A stretch of DNA of 64,000 bases, from contig NZ_CP082909.1 in the NCBI RefSeq assembly GCF_023822025.1, positions 2,408,001-2,472,000 of the forward strand, read 5' to 3'. Below, piece after piece: positions 49,321-59,700 of this stretch. Position 1 is the stretch's first letter, and each line of letters opens with the position of its first letter. Origin of the DNA: Endozoicomonas sp. 4G. Lineage in GTDB: Bacteria; Pseudomonadota; Gammaproteobacteria; Pseudomonadales; Endozoicomonadaceae. Below the pieces are notes generated by a model. That model had not been told where the DNA came from. It was given only the letters and a program-made list of their open reading frames with translations, and did not search any database. A program made the position numbers and the translations under genes.

Positions 49321-52300
49321 TAAGGCTGCACCTCCCGCACTACGGTAAAGGATACGCTCAGTGTGTCACCTTCCTGAAGTTGAGCTTCTAGCTCTTTCAG
49401 TAACTGTTTGGCTTCGACCGCTTTCATATCATTTTTGGTTTCTTCACGAACCACCTTCCTGCCTCGGGTGACCGCAGGCTTAACTGGGTCAGGATTTACC
49501 GGAAGCGGCGGAGGCGTTGGCTTCTGGCGAGTGAGAATAGCGGTAGCTTCAGACTGAGCCTGGCGCAGGACTGAAGACAAAGGGGTTACCAATTCATCAG
49601 CTGCCAGCGCATCGCACACCTTCTTATGAATAGCCAGCGATTCTGCATCACCTGACTCCCAAACCCCTTCCAGCAATTGCCAGTTGTTTTCATCAATAGT
49701 CTGGCTGACAGATTGCGCTGATTTAATACTTCTGGCTAATGCTTCCAGACTGGTTTCAGGAGAAACCTCTGACAGAGCGTTAACCAGATCAGCACTGTCG
49801 GTCTTACCCTGCAGGGTTTCCAAAACAGAAACTGCCAGACGGGCATTATTCATACGATTACACTTCAGATTCTGCTTCAGGCTGTTCAGTTTGGTTTCCA
49901 GATCAACGACCAGCGTATTACAGGCATCCAGATGAATATCCACTTCATCATGCACCTGTTTCTGAAGATCGTTCTGGTTGGCAGCAGTACGAAGCGCATT
50001 CACGGTAACACCAAACAACTTTCCGGCATTTTCCAGTGCCGCCTTCCACACAGCAGGTTCTGCCATATTCTGTTTGATCAGAACCAGTTCATCAGGAATA
50101 TCCTTCAGTACCACATCGGTGTATGGGCCACCATGCAGGCTATAGTCGTACTGGCCTTCTTCAGCAAACACCCTGATCAGCAGGTTCTGAACGGCTTCCG
50201 GCAATCCTCTCGGGCTTGGCAAATCCATAGCTGCCCGAAGTCGTTTAACCGTGATACTGCCGCTTTCACCGTCTTTAGCCAGCTCACGGGTCAAATGCTG
50301 GCACCAGTCCTTCTTAAAGATAAAGTGGTTTTCATGCATATCACCCAACCCCAGGGGCTGAGCAATGGCACGCATTAATGACCGTTTAGCAGTTTCAACA
50401 TTAATGCGACCATGGCTGGCATGTATGGCTTTACGAAGCTCTTCCATCACCTTGCCAAGGTCATGGACCTTCACCTCACAATCAAAGTCCGGGTGTGCAG
50501 GGAACTGGAAGCTCAAAGCCTGACCCAGTAACTGCTCAAACGCTCTGCCAAGATTACTGCCAACAGGCAACAGAGGAGTAAAAGCCGGTTGCAGTGAATA
50601 CACCTGTTGTTCCAGAGGAGTACTGTCATCCAATGAACCCGGCTGAGGTTCGCTGGCACCATACGCCCCCATCAAATAGTCTTTGATACGTTCTTTTAAC
50701 TGGCTTCTTTGGTTTTCCAGTAAGGTTTTAGCCTGAGCACGATCTCGCTGACTTAAGTGACTGCTATAACTTCTTAACGTATCGTCGTTCTTTAAAATCT
50801 CTTTCAGCTTGGCCAGTGTTCCCAAGTCTTTCTGGGCGCTCTGGCTGAAGAAGTAAGGCAACCAGCAAAGGGTATTAGCCACATTGTTGCTGGCTTCAAA
50901 CTCTTCAATACGGGCCTTATCATCCGCTGGAGAATGGTTGTCTTTATCGAACGGGAAATCGACAATGACTCTCCACTCATCGTCCCGGGCTTCAAAAATA
51001 CTAGGGTCCTTGATTTCGCGAATATTCTGGATCATCACCTCGATATTGCGGCGAGTGCCCTTCCAGAGCAGGCTGTGCTCATTAAACAAGCTCTGGTCGT
51101 CTTTTACGCCAAAGGCATCAAATACCAGTTCTTTTACCAGCTGACGCCGAGTGGCCTCATTATCGTGAATCTTGGCCTGTTCGAGAATGCTCTCGGTATC
51201 CACACCAGACAGCTGAATAGCAATCGTCGGATTCGGGTCATCACTGATCTTGATTTCACCAACCTGCCCCGCCCATTTACGACACTTGTTCAACACTTGC
51301 TTTACTTCACCACCAGGAATCGGTGATTTAATGGTGCCGTGGTTCAGGGCTGAAAGTTTATTGGCTGTCAGGTTTTTAAAGCACTCCACCTCTGGCACCA
51401 GTGCCGACAGCAACAGCGTTTTAATCAAACGCATATCGTTAAGGAAGGCACGTTTTCTCGGATCAGAGTGATCCAGACCAGCCAACGCATTGCGCTCAAT
51501 CTGATGCTCGCTTTCCAGCAACGGAATCAGTTTGCGCTCAAACAGGCTCTTGGCATTATCAAAGTGCATACGCATCGCTTCAGAGAAAGGCTCAGCCTCT
51601 GAAGCAATAACATCGTAAAGGTCACCCACCGGGATGACATTACCCAGAGTCAGAGTCTCTCGCTGACTAACCAGCAGCATCAGCATCACTTTCAGGGCAG
51701 TACGTTCACGCTGCAAGGCAGAAGACAGCGCCACCAGTGCCTGCACCAGTGCCGGGCTGAATGGATAGAGCGAACGGAACATTTCTTTATCGCCCTGTTG
51801 GGTCAGCAGGATATCCTGAACTTCCCTGCGATAACGGTCTGTAGCCGCAAAGGAGGCAGCGATCTCGTTTTTTGCCTGTTCACTCACTGGCTTAAGCAAG
51901 CGTTTCTCGGCAATCACCGGCAAGTTACGGTCTTCCAGAGTAATGGTGTGGAAACGACCCTCCCAGTATTTCAGGGAATCACTCAGCACTTCCTGTTCAG
52001 CACCCGTGTACTGATCACCCACAAATTCACGCAGGTCACGCTGACGGGCTATAAAGCTGACCAGAGGCAACGCTCTTGGCTCACTGGCTTCAACCAGTTT
52101 TACCACTTTCTGAATCTCCGTACTGATAAACTGCTGATCCGACAGGCGACTGGCCAGCCAGAGAATCAACTCATCGAGGAACAGAATAACCGCATCGTAT
52201 CCCAAGTCTTTGGCATGCTGGGTCATGACCCGCAAACCCTCATCAAAGGTGACATAGCCGCCACTTTGGGTATTAGCCAGATCAGCAAAAGCACCAAACA

Positions 52301-52994
52301 AAGTGCCAACCAGATCACCTACCAGACGGTTTTTATCTTCCGGGGAAGACTGGCCATTAATCACTGCATCAAAGCTGATGGCATTCCAGCCAGTGGCTAT
52401 CTCGCCCCAACCATCATCATCGCCGGCACTGCTATTTCCATCGTTAACAGCCTTAAAGAAAGCATCGTCACCCAGCAGCTCTCGCTGTTTAACCGCATCA
52501 GCAAACAGACGGTCACTCATATAAAAGCCAGGCACCGGAGCCTCAGGATGCTGTTTCTTAATATAATTAGCGTAACCACCCAACACACCTGATTCGATAC
52601 TGGCTGCCCCGATCATATGGTAAGGAACCAGCAGAATATTTTTGCCCTGAAGCCATTTATCGTTTTTGGCAATAGCTGGAGCCAGCTCAGGAATAGCGCG
52701 AGCCTGTGCATTACCATTCAACAGTAAATTCAGCACCGCCATAAAGTGGGACTTACCACTACCAAAGCTACCGTGCAGGTATGCACCTTTCTGGCGGTTC
52801 TGACTGTTGTCAACCGCGCTCTTTACAAACCCGAGAGCATCGTCAAAGGACTTAGCCAGCTGTGGTGTCACCACATAATCCTGCAGGGTTTGTTTAATGG
52901 CTTCATCACTCGCCAGCCCCTGAGACAGGTTCAGTACAAAATCGCCCCGTTGAACCTTTTCCGGGATGGCGATCAGGTCTTTCATTAATGTCAT
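49320..52994 (-). CDS. pglY: BREX type 2 ATPase PglY (BrxC homologue)
   Basis: PglY/BrxC is a large P-loop ATPase, the other core component of BREX, thought to work with PglX and PglZ. The 1224-residue protein has Walker A GSFGSGKS at residues 75-82 and Walker B VILFLDELILWL near residue 270. The long C-terminal part is helical, ending in a basic PVKPAVTRGRKVVREE segment. ATG 52994 has AGGAAG seven bases upstream. It lies 24 bases from pglX and overlaps pglZ by one base. Confidence 0.93.
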   Translation of the reverse strand: MTLMKDLIAIPEKVQRGDFVLNLSQGLASDEAIKQTLQDYVVTPQLAKSFDDALGFVKSAVDNSQNRQKGAYLHGSFGSGKSHFMAVLNLLLNGNAQARAIPELAPAIAKNDKWLQGKNILLVPYHMIGAASIESGVLGGYANYIKKQHPEAPVPGFYMSDRLFADAVKQRELLGDDAFFKAVNDGNSSAGDDDGWGEIATGWNAISFDAVINGQSSPEDKNRLVGDLVGTLFGAFADLANTQSGGYVTFDEGLRVMTQHAKDLGYDAVILFLDELILWLASRLSDQQFISTEIQKVVKLVEASEPRALPLVSFIARQRDLREFVGDQYTGAEQEVLSDSLKYWEGRFHTITLEDRNLPVIAEKRLLKPVSEQAKNEIAASFAATDRYRREVQDILLTQQGDKEMFRSLYPFSPALVQALVALSSALQRERTALKVMLMLLVSQRETLTLGNVIPVGDLYDVIASEAEPFSEAMRMHFDNAKSLFERKLIPLLESEHQIERNALAGLDHSDPRKRAFLNDMRLIKTLLLSALVPEVECFKNLTANKLSALNHGTIKSPIPGGEVKQVLNKCRKWAGQVGEIKISDDPNPTIAIQLSGVDTESILEQAKIHDNEATRRQLVKELVFDAFGVKDDQSLFNEHSLLWKGTRRNIEVMIQNIREIKDPSIFEARDDEWRVIVDFPFDKDNHSPADDKARIEEFEASNNVANTLCWLPYFFSQSAQKDLGTLAKLKEILKNDDTLRSYSSHLSQRDRAQAKTLLENQRSQLKERIKDYLMGAYGASEPQPGSLDDSTPLEQQVYSLQPAFTPLLPVGSNLGRAFEQLLGQALSFQFPAHPDFDCEVKVHDLGKVMEELRKAIHASHGRINVETAKRSLMRAIAQPLGLGDMHENHFIFKKDWCQHLTRELAKDGESGSITVKRLRAAMDLPSPRGLPEAVQNLLIRVFAEEGQYDYSLHGGPYTDVVLKDIPDELVLIKQNMAEPAVWKAALENAGKLFGVTVNALRTAANQNDLQKQVHDEVDIHLDACNTLVVDLETKLNSLKQNLKCNRMNNARLAVSVLETLQGKTDSADLVNALSEVSPETSLEALARSIKSAQSVSQTIDENNWQLLEGVWESGDAESLAIHKKVCDALAADELVTPLSSVLRQAQSEATAILTRQKPTPPPLPVNPDPVKPAVTRGRKVVREETKNDMKAVEAKQLLKELEAQLQEGDTLSVSFTVVREVQP

Positions 52995-53018
52995 TGCTTA
53001 TCTTCCTTTCTTCCCGGC

Positions 53019-56000
53019 TCAGGCTTTTGCCTTGGTTTTGCGCTTGCGAGTTTTCTTTACGACAGGCGGCGTCCAGCTCAAAAGATCATCCCGCGTGATA
53101 TCCAGTTCCTGCAACTCTTCATTCAGCCAGCCTTCAAAGTAATCGCCCATTTTCAGCTCGAACTCCGGGTCCAGCTCATTGTGCCACTGTTTCAGCCAGG
53201 GGATCAGTTCTTCAATGGCCACTAACATTGGCATCAGCTGCTGGCCGGTAAAACCATCTTCTTCTTTACGAGCCTGATACCAGCCTACAATTGCCAGTGC
53301 CCGTTGCAGATGGTTCATGCCTGCCCAGCCAATGACAGGGGTTGTATCACCGGACTTTTCACACCCAGGCAGACTGAAGAAACGTTCTTTTGGTACATCC
53401 AGCTTGCCACGCAGAGGCCAGTAGGCAGCCTTGGCAAAATCCTTGGTAGCGTATTTAGGCGGCACAGGAATTTCACCAACTTGCTTCAGCTTCAGGTGTT
53501 CAGCGGCTTCTTTGCTGAGATAATCCTTGTGCTCTTCCGGCAGTTCGGTGCGGGCATCAATAACATCTTCTGCCCTTTGTTTATCCCAGGTTTCCTGCCA
53601 AGCACGGAACTTGGTGATACCTGAAGGTTTGTAGCGAGCCGGAGCCATTTGGGGAATGGATTCGCCTGTCACCAGCTCAACAATTAGTTTCTGGATATCG
53701 AACAATTCGTTGCCGGTGTAGTGCATAGCGACCTTGCTAAAGTCTGAATCGTTACGTACACGGTCAGCCAGACCTGCACTGGTGATCAGCTGGTCATCGT
53801 GCTTCAAGTACTGGTTTTCCAGACGATCCAGCATCCATTCCTTACAGGCTGTTTTCAGTTCATCAGCCCGTGCAGCTTTGTTGAACAAACCTTGTCGTCC
53901 GATCCAACGGCGTTTGTAATGAGGGTCTTCGATAACCCGAATATCCTTGATTAACTTAATGGCTTCCATACGTTGACGCCATTTGTTCTGCATGGCTTCT
54001 GGCCAGTGAGCAGGTATATCAGCAGGTACTTCAAAGCCATCCTGGTTCAGTTGAGCTAGGATTTCAAAAGGTCGTTGACCGGCTTCCAGATCAACATCCA
54101 TCCATGGTTCGATATCAGCCAGGAGTTTTTTATCACAGAGACCAAAAGCCCAGTAGCAAGTCCAGTCGATTTCTTCTTGAAGAAGAACCATCTGGCAACG
54201 TAGCTCATTTCTTTCCTTTTGATACTTGTCCCACACATTTTCTATTCTTGCATTTGTCGAAAGTGCTGTTTTTAGAGCCTCTGCAACAGAAAGATGCCTT
54301 TGTGCTGTTGCTAGCTCCTCGATGTTTCCAGCAAATTGTTGTAGTTTTGTTCCTATTTCAGTGTTAAAACCCTCAGGAATAGGAAGGTGGATTAATTGAC
54401 TACCTACAAACTCATATGGAACCTTTGAAACAAACTCTACTCGAACTCCATCCCCCCCAGTCAGCTGCTTCTGGTGACTTACTTGCTTCATCCAGAAACC
54501 AACAAGTGAGCTATTGAAGTATCCAAGCAGTTCAACATATTGTTCCCTGCTAGCATCACCATCTTTGAATCTAATGATGGGAGCAGAACGATTGAATGCC
54601 ACTAATGAATCACAAAGGTAAAAATGATTATGACTCGCAACAAAAGCAAAACTTATGAGTGGTTTTCCATTCAGTCTGTTGCTATAGACCTCTCTGGGTT
54701 TCCACCAAGGAATACCCTTACTCTCAACGAGCGCTCCAAACATTTTTCTATTTCTTAATGGAGCCTTGTAAGGCCACAACCTGGCTATATATCCTGTGAG
54801 TTCTACATCTGGCAGTTGAGTACCGAAATTATCCATCGGCCATACACAAACTTCAGAACTTTCAAAACTCCAATCTCTTAAGTATTCCCCGATTCCATAA
54901 CTTACAAATAAGTTACACCCTTGACGCAAAGCAGACTGACGATCAGAGACAAAAGACTCATCATCGCCAGTGATTACCAAATATCCTGTATCGATATCCA
55001 AGTCTTTGAGCGTTTTGACTGCCCTGCTCTCTATAGTGGCTTTAACCTCAACAGCACCACCACCGGAGAGACTCCAAGGATGTTTTTCAAAAATAGATCT
55101 ATCTTTATCATCAACAGAAATATATTCGTTTTCTTGTCCTACAAACTCAAGCTGGTCAACTATCGAGCGCCAGACCTTGCCATTTGATGCATCTTCCGGG
55201 GTCTCAGGCTCAGCACGAATCCCCAAGGCAACCCTAACGGGTACATTTCGATCTGCTCGCCTATTGCGAGCAAATAAAATCACTGTTGGTGTACCATGGC
55301 CAGGAATATAAGCACCGGAAGTATCAATGATGTGTGTTAGGTCTCTGTTCTTCAAATAGTCCTGGATTAGTTTCGTGCCAAACTCTCTTTTCATAAAGCT
55401 ATTGGCAGTAATCATGCCCATAAAGCCAGCAGGCTGACCATCTTTAGCTGAAACTGTCAGATCAAAAAAACGCTCAGTAAAAGGTACGCCAAGAGAGTAC
55501 TGTCGATGACATGTGGGGTATTTCACTCTATAAGCTTGATTGAGTGCTTTATCTCGCACGACAATGTAAGGCGGATTCCCAACCACCGCATGATACTGCT
55601 GCCCCAAAATCTTGCTCAGCTTCTCCTTATCTTCCACTTCCAGCACATGCTTAATGGGATCATCTTCTTCCATCAGATGCACCTGAATACCACTGGTACC
55701 TTCAAACCGTCGCCCATGAAGCAGAGAGTCACCCACCGCCAGATTAAAGTGAAAATCCGGCGCCTGTCGCATGGATTGGGTATGAGTCACCTTCATCGCC
55801 GCAATCAGCAACCGGAAGCGGCAAATTGCGATAGCGTAGGGGTTAAGGTCAACACCATACACAGAATTCAGCGCGCGCTGAGCCAGTACACGAGTTTGCT
55901 CACCCGGCTCCCGGCGGCACCATTCATTAAAGATGCGCTCAAACCCTGTCAGCAGAAAGTGACCAGAACCACAGGTGGGGTCGATCATTCGAAGATCTTT

Positions 56001-56678
56001 CAGGCCAAAGGTATCCTGCGCTTTTTCCAGGGTGTAATCGAGGATGAAGGACTCGACAAATTCAGGCGTTTGCAGCAATGCGTACTTTTTCTGAACGGCA
56101 ATAGAGAGGTCTTGATAGAGATCACCCAAAAAACGAGTGTCCCATTCTGGATCCGTAAAGTCGTAAATCAGCTCACCGCTTTCAGGATCTATCTTCTGGA
56201 AAAAATCCACCAGCAGTTTGGCGCCATCCGACGATACTGGAATATGCCATAGCGGGTTATGCTGATGATCCAGCAGTTCTTTAATGGCTGGCAGTTTTTC
56301 CAGCTCTTCAAACAGGCTCAGCAGGTAGTCCCGCTCACCATGGGTTGGGTTCTCGTTAAAGTGAACCTCGATCCGGTCTTTGGCCAGCTTCAGGCGATCA
56401 CCAGGGCCTGCCAGCATGGGCGCATCCAGCAGCTGATTATCTTCCAGAAAACGGACAAAGACACAGGTCAGAATCCATGCCACAGCCGCTTGGGTAATCT
56501 GGCCTTCAAGCCAGGCGACAAAGTGTTCAGCGGTTCTTTTGGCGTCAACGGCCTTTTGATACTCTTCCTTCAGATGCTTGGTCAGATCGTCTCTGGACTC
56601 ACTGTAGTCAAAAATATCTTTTTCGATTTTGGGAAGTTGACGCTGTAAATCTTTCAGCAGTTCCTGACGGTTAATCAT
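53019..56678 (-). CDS. pglX: BREX type 2 adenine-specific DNA methyltransferase PglX
   Basis: PglX is the N6-adenine methyltransferase that marks host DNA at the BREX site and is also required for defence. The 1219-residue protein has the SAM-binding motif DPTCGSGHFLL near residue 235 and the catalytic NPPY (VVGNPPYIVV) near residue 368. The region from about residue 373 to 830, after NPPY, probably holds the target recognition domain and looks AT-richer by eye than both ends. The basic tail VKKTRKRKTKAKA closes it. It is followed by pglY and preceded by pglW, the type 2 order. Confidence 0.93.
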   Translation of the reverse strand: MINRQELLKDLQRQLPKIEKDIFDYSESRDDLTKHLKEEYQKAVDAKRTAEHFVAWLEGQITQAAVAWILTCVFVRFLEDNQLLDAPMLAGPGDRLKLAKDRIEVHFNENPTHGERDYLLSLFEELEKLPAIKELLDHQHNPLWHIPVSSDGAKLLVDFFQKIDPESGELIYDFTDPEWDTRFLGDLYQDLSIAVQKKYALLQTPEFVESFILDYTLEKAQDTFGLKDLRMIDPTCGSGHFLLTGFERIFNEWCRREPGEQTRVLAQRALNSVYGVDLNPYAIAICRFRLLIAAMKVTHTQSMRQAPDFHFNLAVGDSLLHGRRFEGTSGIQVHLMEEDDPIKHVLEVEDKEKLSKILGQQYHAVVGNPPYIVVRDKALNQAYRVKYPTCHRQYSLGVPFTERFFDLTVSAKDGQPAGFMGMITANSFMKREFGTKLIQDYLKNRDLTHIIDTSGAYIPGHGTPTVILFARNRRADRNVPVRVALGIRAEPETPEDASNGKVWRSIVDQLEFVGQENEYISVDDKDRSIFEKHPWSLSGGGAVEVKATIESRAVKTLKDLDIDTGYLVITGDDESFVSDRQSALRQGCNLFVSYGIGEYLRDWSFESSEVCVWPMDNFGTQLPDVELTGYIARLWPYKAPLRNRKMFGALVESKGIPWWKPREVYSNRLNGKPLISFAFVASHNHFYLCDSLVAFNRSAPIIRFKDGDASREQYVELLGYFNSSLVGFWMKQVSHQKQLTGGDGVRVEFVSKVPYEFVGSQLIHLPIPEGFNTEIGTKLQQFAGNIEELATAQRHLSVAEALKTALSTNARIENVWDKYQKERNELRCQMVLLQEEIDWTCYWAFGLCDKKLLADIEPWMDVDLEAGQRPFEILAQLNQDGFEVPADIPAHWPEAMQNKWRQRMEAIKLIKDIRVIEDPHYKRRWIGRQGLFNKAARADELKTACKEWMLDRLENQYLKHDDQLITSAGLADRVRNDSDFSKVAMHYTGNELFDIQKLIVELVTGESIPQMAPARYKPSGITKFRAWQETWDKQRAEDVIDARTELPEEHKDYLSKEAAEHLKLKQVGEIPVPPKYATKDFAKAAYWPLRGKLDVPKERFFSLPGCEKSGDTTPVIGWAGMNHLQRALAIVGWYQARKEEDGFTGQQLMPMLVAIEELIPWLKQWHNELDPEFELKMGDYFEGWLNEELQELDITRDDLLSWTPPVVKKTRKRKTKAKA

Positions 56679-56732
56679 AAGGTTGCTCTATATAAAAACG
56701 GGGCAAAACACAAAATTAAAACGACAGCAGAC

Positions 56733-59700
56733 TTATGCCTGCTGCTGTATAGAATCGTTAGAAGCTTCCAGCCAGACGGATGCAATACGGGCAAATTCAG
56801 CAGCGCCAGTGCCACGGGGAATGATAGTGCCATCAATAACCGCAGCGGTTCTCTGGGCATCAGCGGCGACCAGAAGAATCATGCCATGAACTTCACGACT
56901 TACAGAGTCAGCATTCAACAGATGCTGACGCAGTTCATTCAACCAGCTGTTCACCAGATCATAACGGGCAATCAGTCCGGGTTCGGTCAGAAGCACTGGC
57001 TGACCCGCTGACTTGATTTCGTTGGCCATAGCGGGCAGCACTTTGCTGACCAGCATTTGCAAACGCCCCCAGTCTACAGAGTTCTTCTGGGCAGCATCGG
57101 CTTTTAGCACCACATCCCAGCGAGGCGCTTTTGGCATACCGTTGAACAGCTCTTGCAGATGGTGGAACAGCAATTCATCAAAGCTGATATGTTTAAGCGG
57201 ATAATCCTTACACAACTTGTCACGGGCAGTGACCATCAGCTGAGGTTTAACGGTGAGTGCCAGAAAACGGGAGGTTTCGATAGCCGTTGCTATCTCCTGT
57301 TCCAGACGTTTTACTTCCTCAAGAGTGGTGGTATCCACATCACCCAGCTGTGAGTGCTCCGTTGCGGTACGGCTTTTCGATGACAGGCTGGTCAGCCCTG
57401 CCTGCGGCAGACAGTAAGCGCCTTTTTTGCCATCAGGACGGATGAACTGGCTATCCCATTGGAAACCAATTTCCAGCCCCTGAACCAGAGTGTCCAGCTG
57501 CGGTCGTCCTGGCAGAGGTTCAGCTTCTGGGTAGCGACCATGAATTCGGGTCTGAACTTCTTCCACGCTCAGGGCTTTGCTGCCCAGCAGTGCGCCCTGA
57601 GCCAGTTCAAGAGTCCGGTCAGCCTTCATCTCTTTTGGGTAGAACTCAGCACGGCTGGACAGTGCGGATTTTTGAGAAGAAGCGGCCGCCAGACTCAGCA
57701 GGCGCTGGTTGCTCATACCAGTAAATGAAGATGGCGCAACCACCATGCTGACTTTACGCAGAGCCTGAACCGGAGAAAGCAGCGGTACTCGTTCAGCGCA
57801 TTCATCAGCAATTTCACCAAGAGCAGCCGCATAATCTGCCAGCTCTTCACCCAGTTCTTCACGGTTGTCGGCAATGATAATCCGGTTACCGTGACGACGC
57901 AGAATCCAGCGAGGATTCTGTTTGGAAAGCTCGGTTTCTACCGCAGCACGACAGACTGCCTGAGACCAGCGTTCACGCAAGGGAGAGTCTTGAACAGAAC
58001 CACGACGGAGAAGAATTACTTCTGATAATTCAATGGCTGTCATAACGCCGCCATGCTCATCCAGAAACTTTTCGATATCGTTTCTTAATTCAGTGATGGC
58101 CTGGGTTTTACCCCATTTGGTCATCAGCTTTTCATGGATGATGCGAGCATCACTGGTGTCCAGGTTGGCCTCACCACTTAAATGCACGAGGTTTGGCCAG
58201 TGGATAGTGCGAACACCTCTGGGGGCTTCAGAATCCAGACGTCCCAGAAATTCATTCAGAAAACGTTGACGGGCTGGATCAGTAGCTTTGGTTACTTTTG
58301 GCATGACGAAGCGAAACAAGCGGTCAACACTTGCCAGTGCGGAACCTTCGCCTTTCACCAGGGCTTCGATTTTCACCTCTGCGCCCAGACGTTCCTGCAG
58401 GTTGCCGATGGCATCGGAGAGTTCTTTACGGGTGTTGGTGCCAACACCTGCCATGCGAACCAGCTCATTGCGGGGCAGACGAATCAGTTCAGATACTTTG
58501 TTGATATTCAAACGACTGAGGGTGTCCAGTGCCTGAACCGACAAATCCAGCAAACCCACCTGGGTGGTAAGCTGAGCTTCTGCAATTGGACAGGTTTTCT
58601 GCTTTTTACCGGTTGGGTGCGAGGTTTGCTTGCTGACCAGATGGAAGATCATCTTCCAATCTCTTAGCATTTCACCAGCGCTGGCGAAACGCTGACCGAT
58701 ATCCCTTGCCAGAGCTTTCTGGAAGAATTCGGCCATGGCGTCACGCACCACAGGATCAAAAACACGACGTTCGACTTCCAACTCACCTTCAATCAGATTT
58801 GGCAGCCCTTTGGAGGATGTCCAGCCCGGCAATGCGCCTGCGGCCATTTCGTAAAGTGTCAATGCACAGGCAAAACGCTCCGCATGGTCATCCCAGCGAC
58901 GGCGACCCGGATCACGAATGAACGGATCCATATAAGCGGCTGTACCCGCACTGTAATTATCTACTGAGGTGTTGGAGAGAGAGAAATCAAACAGCACCAA
59001 GTGTAACTGTTTACCCTGCATAATCAGACCAATATTTTCTGGCTTGATATCCCGGTGATTAATTCCCTGATCTTCTAAATGACAGAGTGCGCCCAACAGA
59101 TCATCACCAAAACGCTCCAACAACTCCAGTTGAACTGCACCGTACTCTCTCAAGCGTTTTGCCAGAGTACCGTCCGCAGCATAATGAATAATCAGACCCG
59201 TATGGCCTGCCAGTTCAACCGTATCATAGTGAGCAATAACCGCTGAATGCCGTAGCTTGGCAAGGGTTGCGCCTTCACAGCGAAGACGTTTGTTCTGAGC
59301 AGGTTCTAAGGCCAGCTTAAGAACTCGCTCAACGCCATGATGTTTAATCAGGAATGCTTTAGAACTGGCTCCTTTACCCAATTCTTGAATAATTTCGATA
59401 CCACCTTCCAGCACATCGCCTTTGCGAGCCTCAATGGGGTTGCTGCTGCGGAATGTTTCTGGTCTGGCCAGTTCTTCTTCAACCTTTAAAAGGTGGTCAA
59501 AGAATTCATCCATAGAACCAATGCGGTTATCTGGATTAGGGTGAGTGGCGTACTGGATCAGATACTGCAATTCTGTTCCTGCACCATTAAGCTCGTTGGT
59601 TATCAGCAGACCGTTTGTGCGAGCGAGCTTATCCTGAAGTTCAATATCATTATCAGCCGGTTTTTTCCCAGTAAACAGGTGGTAGGCAATAGCGCCCAGC

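Noticed and set aside
51798-52592. Plus-strand open frame of 264 codons inside pglY
   Set aside because: It is antisense to an intact BREX gene and no domain is recognisable.
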